The position numbers and the translations under genes are program-made. Of a stretch of DNA of 64,000 bases, positions 43,694 to 51,195 are shown piece by piece (within the stretch, counting starts at the first letter, position 1; each line of letters opens with the position of its first letter). A model generated the notes under the pieces. That model saw only the letters and a list, made by a program, of their open reading frames with translations. It was not told where the DNA came from and did not search any database. The DNA comes from Nitrospirales bacterium (GTDB taxonomy: Bacteria > Nitrospirota > Nitrospiria > Nitrospirales > UBA8639): the NCBI GenBank assembly GCA_012270585.1, contig JAAXIB010000088.1, positions 83,019-147,018 of the forward strand, read 5' to 3'.

Positions 43694-45201
43694 GCAGCGG
43701 GGAATTGTAAAGCCTGAAACACGGTCTTCATATCGACGTGGCGCGCAACGTGATCGGCCCAATGATCAAGAGCCGACGTCAGGCGTCGGGTCACGTTCCT
43801 GGAATCCGCAATCTCATTCGGAGCCAAACCCTTTCGCGTCCGCACACGATTGATCCAAGCCCGGCGAAAGGATGGATCATCAAACACGCCGTGAATATAG
43901 GTGCCCCACACCAAACCATCCGGGGAAATGGCGCCGTCTTCTCTGTCTTCTCCCTCGTCAAGAATTCGGAAACACGGACCGCCCCGACGACGAGACGTTC
44001 TCCCCACGTGAATTTCATAGCCCCGGACCGTTTCCGCATCAGACACGCCGGGAATCAGGGGATTCGCCTGCACCTGCCTCGTCTGTTTTTCAGAATGCAA
44101 CTCGGTCTCGATCGACAACAGTCGAAAGCCTTCCGTTTGCCCACCGCCCTCGACCTGACGAGGGTCGTCAATCCGTCCGCCCAGCATTTGAAGCCCTCCA
44201 CACAGACCGACGACCTCACGCCCGGTCCGAACGTGCGAGGCCACGACCGGTCCAAACCCTTTCTCTTTGACGTATTGAAGATCCTGAATCGTCTGTTTGC
44301 TGCCCGGAAGGATAATCACGTCCGCATCGACCACGTCTTGGGGAACCTTGGCATACCGCAACGCGACGTCGGACTCCGCGGCCAACGCGTTAAAATCCGT
44401 AAAGTTGCTCATACGAGGCAACAAGACGACCGCGACGTTCACCGTCTCCGGCGAAAAAGGAATCCCGGTCGAATCCGATTCGATCGTCACGCTATCTTCC
44501 TGATCGAGCACAAGGTCGCGTAAAAACGGAAGCACGCCGAGAACGGGGATACCCGTTCGCCGTTCGAGAATCGCCACGCCGTCATCGAAGAGACGCCGGT
44601 CCCCGCGAAATTTGTTAATCACGACTCCGAGCACCCGTTCCCGTTCGTGCGGCTCCAACAAATCCAGAGTGCCGATGACCTGGGCGAAGACTCCACCCCG
44701 ATCAATATCCCCGACGAGGATCACCTTGGCATCAGCCATCTCTACCACCGGCCAATTGACGATGTCCCGATCGCGCAGATTTACCTCGGCCGCACTGCCC
44801 GCACCTTCAATGAGGATCAACTCGTATTGCGCAGCCAACCGTTCGTAACTCTGCCGTACGAAGTGAATCAACTCCGATTTGGAATCGAAATAATCTCCGG
44901 CAACCTGACTGCCCCACACTTTTCCCTGCACGATCACCTGCGAGCACCGGTCGGCTTCCGGTTTAAGCAGGATGGGATTCATGTCCACGTGAGGACGGAG
45001 CCCGCAAGCCTGCGATTGAAGGACTTGCGCGCGGCCCATCTCCCCGCCCTCCGCGGTCACGAACGAATTCAGAGACATATTTTGGGACTTGAACGGAGCC
45101 ACCCCGAATCCGGAGCGATGAAAAATCCGTCCGAGTCCCGCCGTGACGAGACTTTTCCCAACGTCGGAACCCGTTCCAAGAATGGCAAGGGCTTTAGCCA
45201 T
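43690..45201 (-). CDS. cobQ: Cobyric acid synthase CobQ
   Basis: ATP-dependent amidotransferase that amidates four carboxyl groups of adenosylcobyrinic acid a,c-diamide to give adenosylcobyric acid. The N-terminal part has the dethiobiotin-synthetase-like P-loop LGTGSDVGKSLVTAGLGR and PFKSQNMSLNS. The C-terminal glutaminase domain has the catalytic cysteine in VVGLCGGLQMLGG and the final histidine in GTYIHGVFD. At 503 residues it is typical. It lies 32 bases after the esterase-like gene and before the btuF promoter and riboswitch. Confidence 0.96.
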   Translation of the reverse strand: MAKALAILGTGSDVGKSLVTAGLGRIFHRSGFGVAPFKSQNMSLNSFVTAEGGEMGRAQVLQSQACGLRPHVDMNPILLKPEADRCSQVIVQGKVWGSQVAGDYFDSKSELIHFVRQSYERLAAQYELILIEGAGSAAEVNLRDRDIVNWPVVEMADAKVILVGDIDRGGVFAQVIGTLDLLEPHERERVLGVVINKFRGDRRLFDDGVAILERRTGIPVLGVLPFLRDLVLDQEDSVTIESDSTGIPFSPETVNVAVVLLPRMSNFTDFNALAAESDVALRYAKVPQDVVDADVIILPGSKQTIQDLQYVKEKGFGPVVASHVRTGREVVGLCGGLQMLGGRIDDPRQVEGGGQTEGFRLLSIETELHSEKQTRQVQANPLIPGVSDAETVRGYEIHVGRTSRRRGGPCFRILDEGEDREDGAISPDGLVWGTYIHGVFDDPSFRRAWINRVRTRKGLAPNEIADSRNVTRRLTSALDHWADHVARHVDMKTVFQALQFPAA

Positions 45202-45233
45202 GAGCGACTAAGGGGCAGACGTGCCCGGAACGT

Positions 45234-46574
45234 TCACGGTAACACATCGATCGTCAATTGGGCGGGGAAGAGGCCGTCAACGCCCCGGCGGCGCACGTCG
45301 CGGAGCAGCGTCTCGACTCGGGGTGTCACCGGACCCTGAAAACTGATTCGGCCGTCGGTCACCACGGTCACGGGTCCGGAAAAATCGACCAATGCGTCGT
45401 TCAAAAAGAGGGTATATCGCCGGACTCGTTCGGTTCTGATCTCAAGATGATTCTCGTCTCTCACTTCAACCGCCAACTTCGCATAGACCTTGTTCTTGAT
45501 CAGGTCACCATGCTGATCGATCAACTGCTCTGAAAACATGGCGATACGGTCGGTGGCATCAATGCGCACCCACCCGAAATCCGTCAAATGACTCGCGTCA
45601 CGAACCACGGTCAATTTCCGCGGATATGGATCACGGCGTTGATTCTCAAACCACTTCACCAGGGCCGGCAACTCCTGCCGAGGGAAAAAATGGCCCCCGG
45701 CGTGCGGATGCGACCATTCATGTTCACGATACGTGAACGCGATACCGAGCCGGGCCAATTCATTCGTAATGTTCCGGCTCAGCCAGACCGGCATGATACG
45801 ATCCTTGGCCCCATGGATCACGTACAACGACGTATACCGAAGATTTTCCAGAAAGGGAAACAAGACCTGATCGATCCCGCTCGCCATCGGTGCCACCGCC
45901 GCAAACCGAGGCGCGTGATGCATCCCGATAATCCATGCGCCGATTCCGCCGTTCGACATGCCCGTCAGATAAATGCGATCGGGGTCGATGCGATATTGCG
46001 CGCGGACGTTCCTGATGGTCGCGAGCACCAACTCCTCACCCAGCCGGGTCCACCACGCCCCAGCCATGAACGTCGGACAGGCAAGGACATGGGACTCGCC
46101 CAACCGCGTCGCCCATCGCTCCAGATAAGAATCTCCCGAAAATCCCGCTCCATGTAAACATACCACCAAGGGCGAGGCGACTTCCGGATCATAGACGGGA
46201 GGCACGAACAACCCGTAAGACAAGGTTTTTCCGCGGACCCGAACCGGCTGGCTCGGAAGCATGCCCACCGGAGCCGACTCGTAGTTTCGGCCTGCCCGAA
46301 GGAACCGGCTCACGCGCTGGAGGCTCGCCCGGGGATGGGCCAGAATCGCCTGCAACAACGACTCAGCCCGTCCACGATCCTCAACCGTCAGATAGTGCGT
46401 GATGAGCGTTGACAGGGATTGACCGGACGCCTCGGTTTCCACGGTCGCCGACCCGGACCGCGCCCACGCATCGGCGTCAACGAACAGGCCCCCAACGGCC
46501 GGTAATCCGACAAAAAACATGAATGACAGCATCATAACCAGGGCACGACGAGCACGGGCCGATCTATTCACCAT
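45234..46574 (-). CDS. Exported alpha/beta hydrolase (PHB depolymerase/esterase-like)
   Basis: From the ATG at 46574 the product is about 446 residues with a signal-like helix (RALVMMLSFMFFVGLPAVG). The hydrolase core has an oxyanion-type HGAGFSGDSYLERWA, the nucleophile elbow LTGMSNGGIGAW (G-x-S-x-G), an acid in HGAKDRIMPVWLS and a histidine in SHPHAGGHFFP. The C-terminal 120 residues look beta-rich (DFSGPVTVVTDGRISFQ). The substrate is unknown. The start overlaps the recQ HRDC piece by 11 bases, and cobQ follows closely downstream. Confidence 0.78.
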   Translation of the reverse strand: MVNRSARARRALVMMLSFMFFVGLPAVGGLFVDADAWARSGSATVETEASGQSLSTLITHYLTVEDRGRAESLLQAILAHPRASLQRVSRFLRAGRNYESAPVGMLPSQPVRVRGKTLSYGLFVPPVYDPEVASPLVVCLHGAGFSGDSYLERWATRLGESHVLACPTFMAGAWWTRLGEELVLATIRNVRAQYRIDPDRIYLTGMSNGGIGAWIIGMHHAPRFAAVAPMASGIDQVLFPFLENLRYTSLYVIHGAKDRIMPVWLSRNITNELARLGIAFTYREHEWSHPHAGGHFFPRQELPALVKWFENQRRDPYPRKLTVVRDASHLTDFGWVRIDATDRIAMFSEQLIDQHGDLIKNKVYAKLAVEVRDENHLEIRTERVRRYTLFLNDALVDFSGPVTVVTDGRISFQGPVTPRVETLLRDVRRRGVDGLFPAQLTIDVLP

Positions 46575-46869
46575 CACGCTCCGCCGGAAAATGTTCCCGC
46601 ACGACCCGTAAAAAAACCTCACCATATCTCCTCAGTTTATGCTCACCAACACCCTGGATTCGCTCCATTTCTTCCCGCTTCAGGGGCTTGAGCCGCACCA
46701 ATTCGCGCAGAGTCGTATCGTGAAACACGACGTAAGGCGGCACTCCCTGCTCCTTGGCCAAGGCCGTACGCGCCTTCCGCAAAGCCTGCCACAGGGCCTC
46801 GTCGCTTGGCGCAATCGGCGCAGGGCTCACGGCAACCTTTCCTTTCTTCACCGTGACGGCACGCCGCAA
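46564..46869 (-). pseudogene. recQ: HRDC-domain piece of recQ separated by an in-frame TGA
   Basis: The 101 residues from a TTG codon are a HRDC domain, with LWQALRKARTALAKEQGVPP, YVVFHDTTLRELVRLKPLK and MERIQGVGEHKLRRYG. Intact RecQ proteins carry this domain at the C-terminus. The stretch is in the same frame as recQ and follows its TGA directly, so it is the natural continuation of that gene. It could be translated independently from the TTG, but no Shine-Dalgarno was noticed. Confidence 0.8.
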
Positions 46870-48402
46870 TCAACGCAGGGTCAGCCCACGCTCGCCGCGC
46901 AATACCGGAAATGCCTGATCCGTCAGGCGCAGGGCATCGAAACGTTCAGCATCCACCAGGAGACAGCCCTGGGCAATGAGCTGGCGAAAGATGGAGCGCC
47001 ACTCGGCGGCGGCGTGCTCCGCGCCAATGCCGAAGACTTCCAGTCGGTCGTGGCGCCAGTTACGGATGCGTGCATTGTCCTTACCAATGAGCACGTCGAC
47101 CAGGTAGTTCACCCCGAAGCGCTGGCCGGTGCGGGAGACACAGGACATGGCCTTCCGCGCGGCCTCGGTGCCGTCCCAGGTTTGCGGCGGATTCATGCAG
47201 TTGTCGCAATTACCGCAGTCCTCCCCCGGCTCTTCCCCGAAGTAGGCACGAATGGCACGACGACGGCAGGTGACGAGTTCGCACAGGCCAATCATGGCTT
47301 CCAGTTTCTGGTGCTCCACTCGCTTGTGCGCCTCGTCGGCTTCGGACTCGGACAGCCACTGACGAAAGACGATGATTTCCTTCAGGCCGTAATTCATCCA
47401 CGCGCTGGCAGGCAGGCCGTCGCGGCCCGCACGACCCGTTTCCTGGTAATAGGCCTCAATGCTCTTCGGCAGGCTGAGGTGAGCGACAAAACGGACGTCG
47501 GGTTTGTCAATGCCCATGCCAAACGCCACCGTGGCGACGACCACCACACCCTCTTCGCGCAGGAACCGTTCCTGGTGCCGGCGACGCGTGTGATCCGAAA
47601 GACCCGCGTGGTAGGGCAGCGCGTCGCGCCCGCGGGCGCGCAGCCACTCGGCCACCTCTTCCACTTTTTTGCGCGTCAGGCAATAGACGATACCGGCGTC
47701 GTTGGGGTACTCGCTTTGCAGAAAACGCCACATGCGCTCGCGTCCGTTATCCTCGTCGGAGACGGCATAGCGGATGTTGGGACGGTCACAACTGTGGATA
47801 TAGACGTTGGCCTTTTCCAGTTGCAGTTGGGTGACAATTTCGCGGCGGGTCGCGCGGTCGGCAGTGGCCGTCAGGGCGATGCGTGGGACCGAGGGATAAC
47901 GTTCGTGCAGCACCGACAGCTGCAAATACTCCTCGCGAAAGTCGTGTCCCCAGCGCGACACGCAGTGAGCTTCGTCAATGGCGAACAAGGCGATGGTTTG
48001 CTTATCCAGCCACTCCAGGGTGCGTTCCTGCAGCAGGCGTTCCGGCGCAATATAGAGCAAATCCAGCCTCCCGCCGTTCACCGCCGCCTCTACCGCCCGT
48101 ACCTCCCCAAGGTCCAGCGTGGAGTTCAGACAGGCCGCCCGCACCCCGCACTGGCGAAGCGCGTCCACCTGATCCTTCATCAACGCGATCAAGGGCGATA
48201 CCACGATGCCCACCCCGTCACGCAGCATGGCCGGCACCTGGTAACACAAGGACTTGCCCCCGCCGGTCGGCATCAGAACCATGGCGTCCCTGCCGGCCAG
48301 CAGGTCCTCAATCACTTCATCCTGGCGCAAGCGAAAAGAAGAATGGCCGAAAACGGTTTGGAGAATACGAACCGCGGCGTCGGTGGATCGGAGAAGTTCC
48401 AT
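46870..48402 (-). CDS. recQ: ATP-dependent DNA helicase RecQ, truncated before HRDC
   Basis: 3'-5' DNA helicase acting in recombination and stalled-fork repair. Helicase motifs are complete: [19 protein letters not shown], Walker [21 protein letters not shown] in [16 protein letters not shown] and motif [14 protein letters not shown]. The RQC region has the zinc cysteines in [13 protein letters not shown] and CGNCDNC and ends with [16 protein letters not shown]. After residue 510 an in-frame TGA (46872-46870) cuts off the HRDC domain. The helicase plus RQC part may still work. Confidence 0.9.
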   Translation of the reverse strand: MELLRSTDAAVRILQTVFGHSSFRLRQDEVIEDLLAGRDAMVLMPTGGGKSLCYQVPAMLRDGVGIVVSPLIALMKDQVDALRQCGVRAACLNSTLDLGEVRAVEAAVNGGRLDLLYIAPERLLQERTLEWLDKQTIALFAIDEAHCVSRWGHDFREEYLQLSVLHERYPSVPRIALTATADRATRREIVTQLQLEKANVYIHSCDRPNIRYAVSDEDNGRERMWRFLQSEYPNDAGIVYCLTRKKVEEVAEWLRARGRDALPYHAGLSDHTRRRHQERFLREEGVVVVATVAFGMGIDKPDVRFVAHLSLPKSIEAYYQETGRAGRDGLPASAWMNYGLKEIIVFRQWLSESEADEAHKRVEHQKLEAMIGLCELVTCRRRAIRAYFGEEPGEDCGNCDNCMNPPQTWDGTEAARKAMSCVSRTGQRFGVNYLVDVLIGKDNARIRNWRHDRLEVFGIGAEHAAAEWRSIFRQLIAQGCLLVDAERFDALRLTDQAFPVLRGERGLTLR

Positions 48403-48776
48403 TGAATGATTTCTCTGATTCCTGTTCCAGTTCGATAACGTGGGAGAGGGTCAGTCTGCACTGCCGTTGCATTATAGCAAAGCGACGATTGAATGTGGGA
48501 GAATAGACGGATTCAATACAGAGGAGGCAAAATCAGGCACCCTCGGCTGCCTGCCCAACCCACTAAGAGAAAACGACGGGAAACCAATTGACGATCACCA
48601 CGCCCTCAACGCAGGAAATTCGGGGGTGAGCCGGCTGGTAATGCTCTATATACGCATAATACCCTTATTTGCTTTTTGGGCGTAAATGTTAATAATAAAT
48701 CACTCTCAGGGCACAAATCAGGTATTCTGTAAATTCCCATTCTTTGCGTGACTGGCATCTTTACAAAGCAAATGAC
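48403..48776. other. Intergenic stretch without a convincing gene
   Basis: The 374 bases between recQ and the DUF4160 gene include an AT-rich part (about 48640-48740) unlike the flanks, with ATATACGCATAATACCC and TTAATAATAAATC. This may reflect the regulatory region of a transferred DUF4160/DUF2442 module. Small reading frames here show no recognisable protein. Confidence 0.5.
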
Positions 48777-49016
48777 ATGCCAACGGTTCCCAATATCCCA
48801 GGCCCCTACCGTTTTTTCTTTTATAGCTTTGACTGTCATGAACCTCCGCATGTCCACATACGTCGAGAACGAATGACATGTAAGTTTTGGCTGGAGCCAG
48901 TTGTGTTAAGTACGAATCATGGGTTTTCACCTCACGAATTGAATCGTATCTGGGCAATAATTCTGGATCATCAAGAATACATCAAGGAGGCGTGGCATGA
49001 GCATTGTAGCGAGTAA
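48777..49016 (+). CDS. DUF4160 protein
   Basis: A 79-residue protein starting MPTVPNIPGPYRFFFYS with the DUF4160 hallmark HEPPHVHIRRE, where PPHxHV-like is conserved. The second half contains LSTNHGFSPHELNRIW. The start is the ATG at 48777, in keeping with the family's usual MPxI/V start. An upstream start at 48744 would add 11 unrelated residues. It overlaps the DUF2442 gene by 20 bases. The two families are often neighbours and have been proposed as a toxin-antitoxin-like pair, but activity has not been established. Confidence 0.85.
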   Translation: MPTVPNIPGPYRFFFYSFDCHEPPHVHIRRERMTCKFWLEPVVLSTNHGFSPHELNRIWAIILDHQEYIKEAWHEHCSE

Positions 49017-49272
49017 CGATCCACGGATTATGACGGTGGAGGTGACGGAAGACCTCATCATCGCTCATCTCGAAGATGGCCGCACGGTCAGCGTTCCGCT
49101 GGTATGGTCGTGGCGTTTATCCAATGCAACCCCGGCGCAACGTCAACACTTTGAAATTATCGGGACAGGACAAGGGGTCCACTGGCCGGATATTGATGAG
49201 GACCTCAGCGCTCTCGGCATGCTCACCGGCGTACCGGCCCCGCCGCCGAAGCACAAGGCATTGGCAAAGTAG
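48997..49272 (+). CDS. DUF2442 protein
   Basis: A 91-residue protein with the DUF2442 pattern VEVTEDLIIAHLEDGRTVSV, LVWSWRLSNATPAQRQ and GVHWPDIDEDLSALGMLTG. A strong Shine-Dalgarno AGGAGG lies 8 bases before the ATG, inside the end of the DUF4160 gene. The domain is thought to act as partner of DUF4160. It ends 88 bases before the convergent elbB. Confidence 0.88.
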   Translation: MSIVASNDPRIMTVEVTEDLIIAHLEDGRTVSVPLVWSWRLSNATPAQRQHFEIIGTGQGVHWPDIDEDLSALGMLTGVPAPPPKHKALAK

Positions 49273-49359
49273 CCAAGCACCGGCCCATCACGCCATCTTG
49301 GGGCACGGCAGGCTGTGTCCGTAAAGGGGACAGCGTATTGAAAATCTATGCCGGAGTCC

Positions 49360-50013
49360 TTACGCCATCTTCATCAATTCGGCGATGGCCCCGCTTACAC
49401 CTTCGAAAATTTGGTGCGGCTTGGCCGTTCCGTACATGTAGGCCGGAGTGGTGATCACTTTGTTGGCGGAATCCACCACGAACTTCTCGACCGCGCAATT
49501 GGTGTGCTTGGCCCCGGTCTTTTCGACCTCCGAAGCCGTTCCCTGATCCTCGCCGATCGTGACGTTCACCCCCTTGTCGCCAAACGCCAATGCCATGATG
49601 GCCGGGGCAATACAAATTGCGGCAATGGGTTTCCGACCATCGTGAAATTCCTTCACGATACGCAGGACTTGCGGATCGATCTTACCCCCGCTGCCCTTTT
49701 GCGCAAAATCACACAAATGAAGCGCCGCCCCATACCCGCCGGGAAACGCCAGGGCGTCGAAGTCCTGCGCCTTGAGGTCTTCGAGTGACTGAATGTCCCC
49801 TCGCGCAATCCGGGCCGCCTCCTGCAACACGTTTCTGTTTTGGCCGGTGGCCCGTTGCGTCAGGTGATCTGTCTCAGCCACATCCTTATTCGGCGCGAAA
49901 CACGCATACTCCGCACCTTGCTGCCCAATAGCCACCAGGGTACTGATCGCTTCGGTGATCTCCGCTCCATCCAAAAACCCGCAGCCTGACAAAACGACAG
50001 CAACTTTTTTCAT
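49360..50013 (-). CDS. elbB: ElbB-type glyoxalase of the DJ-1/PfpI superfamily
   Basis: A 217-residue DJ-1/PfpI-fold protein. It begins VAVVLSGCGFLDGAEITEA and contains CFAPNKDV, DALAFPGGYGAALHLCDFA and IAAICIAPAIMALA with the nucleophile cysteine. These are the ElbB hallmarks. E. coli ElbB (isoprenoid biosynthesis protein with amidotransferase-like domain) has been reported to show glyoxalase III activity. It is the only gene of its unit. It converges with the DUF pair. Confidence 0.92.
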   Translation of the reverse strand: MKKVAVVLSGCGFLDGAEITEAISTLVAIGQQGAEYACFAPNKDVAETDHLTQRATGQNRNVLQEAARIARGDIQSLEDLKAQDFDALAFPGGYGAALHLCDFAQKGSGGKIDPQVLRIVKEFHDGRKPIAAICIAPAIMALAFGDKGVNVTIGEDQGTASEVEKTGAKHTNCAVEKFVVDSANKVITTPAYMYGTAKPHQIFEGVSGAIAELMKMA

Positions 50014-50073
50014 GACATCCTCCCTGAGTGCTGAACGGTTGATGTTATGTCCCGATAACGGGCTGATGATCCT

Positions 50074-51195
50074 TTACACGTCTCCCGTGATGAGCACGTC
50101 CTCGCCCAGAGATTGAATCTGACAATTGGATACCGGTACGGTTTCGGCCAAACGTCGGGGCGAGCGGCCTCCCAACAAGCCTTTGCTCTTTTGTCCCCCC
50201 AACAGGGTCGGCGCCACGTAAAGAGCCACCCGGTTCACCAGACCTTCACGCAAAAACCCGGCGTGCAACTCCCCCCCTCCTTCCAAGAGCATACTGGTGA
50301 TCCCCATGCTTCCAAGGGCTTGAAGACACTTGTCAAGAGAGACCCGGCTTCCTTTTCGAGGCAACACCAATACCTGTACACCCATCTTTCGTAATCGTTC
50401 AACTTTTCGGGGGCTGGCCAGGTCCGTGGTAGCAATGACCGACGGGGCCCGTTCGATCCCTTGAAGCACACGCGCCTTGAATGCAATCCGCAGACGGCTA
50501 TCGAAGACCAGTCGAACCGGATGACGTACGCCGGTGGAAGACCGTTGGCCCGCGGAGGCCCTGACCGTCAATTGCGGATCGTCTTTGAGAACCGTCTCCG
50601 CTCCCACGGCAATGACGTCGGCCTGGCCTCTCAACTGGTGGACGTGTGTTCGTGCTTTGGCTCCCGTGATCCACTGCGATTCGCCGGTCTTCGTGGCAAT
50701 CTTGCCGTCCAGCGTCATCGCCGCCTTGAGCACAACAAAGGGCCGGCCGGTTGTGATCCAATGCAGATAAACCTCATTGAGCGTGGCCGCTTCGTTGCCG
50801 AGACAACCAACGTCCACGGAAAGCCCTGCCCGCCGGAGTTGCCGGATGCCGCGACCCGCCACTTGGGGATTGGGATCGCGCATCGAAACGACGACACGAC
50901 GAACGCCCGACTCAAGAATCGCCGGCACGCAGGGCGGGGTACGTTTGTTCGTATGGCAACAGGGTTCGAGCGTGGTATAGAGGGTGGAGTCACGCGACCG
51001 GGCCCGGGCCCGTCGCAACGCGACGATTTCAGCGTGGGCGCCACCGGCCCGTCTGTGGTAACCGGATCCCACGACCGTCCCGTTCGCCACGACCACGGCG
51101 CCGACCATGGGATTCGGACGAACCGTTCCCCGGCCTCGAGCGGCAAGCCCGAGGGCCTGTCTCATGAAAAGGACGTCTTGCTCGGCGTCGTTCAC
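50074..51195 (-). CDS. ribD: Bifunctional riboflavin deaminase/reductase RibD
   Basis: Deaminates and reduces the pyrimidine intermediate of riboflavin synthesis. The deaminase domain (about 1-145) has HAEIVALR and PCCHTNKRTPPC for the zinc. The reductase domain has KAAMTLDGKIAT, LLEGGGELHAGFL and the end piece of the RibD-C domain. At 373 residues it is full length. It starts with a GTG overlapping the ppdK stop by 4 bases (GTGA). No other rib gene lies in the window. Confidence 0.94.
   Translation of the reverse strand: MNDAEQDVLFMRQALGLAARGRGTVRPNPMVGAVVVANGTVVGSGYHRRAGGAHAEIVALRRARARSRDSTLYTTLEPCCHTNKRTPPCVPAILESGVRRVVVSMRDPNPQVAGRGIRQLRRAGLSVDVGCLGNEAATLNEVYLHWITTGRPFVVLKAAMTLDGKIATKTGESQWITGAKARTHVHQLRGQADVIAVGAETVLKDDPQLTVRASAGQRSSTGVRHPVRLVFDSRLRIAFKARVLQGIERAPSVIATTDLASPRKVERLRKMGVQVLVLPRKGSRVSLDKCLQALGSMGITSMLLEGGGELHAGFLREGLVNRVALYVAPTLLGGQKSKGLLGGRSPRRLAETVPVSNCQIQSLGEDVLITGDV

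Noticed and set aside
46639..48405. 588-codon open frame on the plus strand
   Set aside because: It is antisense to recQ and the HRDC piece, whose helicase motifs prove the minus strand is coding.
48440..48685. 81-codon frame before the DUF4160 gene
   Set aside because: The translation shows no family, a mixed composition and no good ribosome binding site, so the stretch is treated as intergenic.
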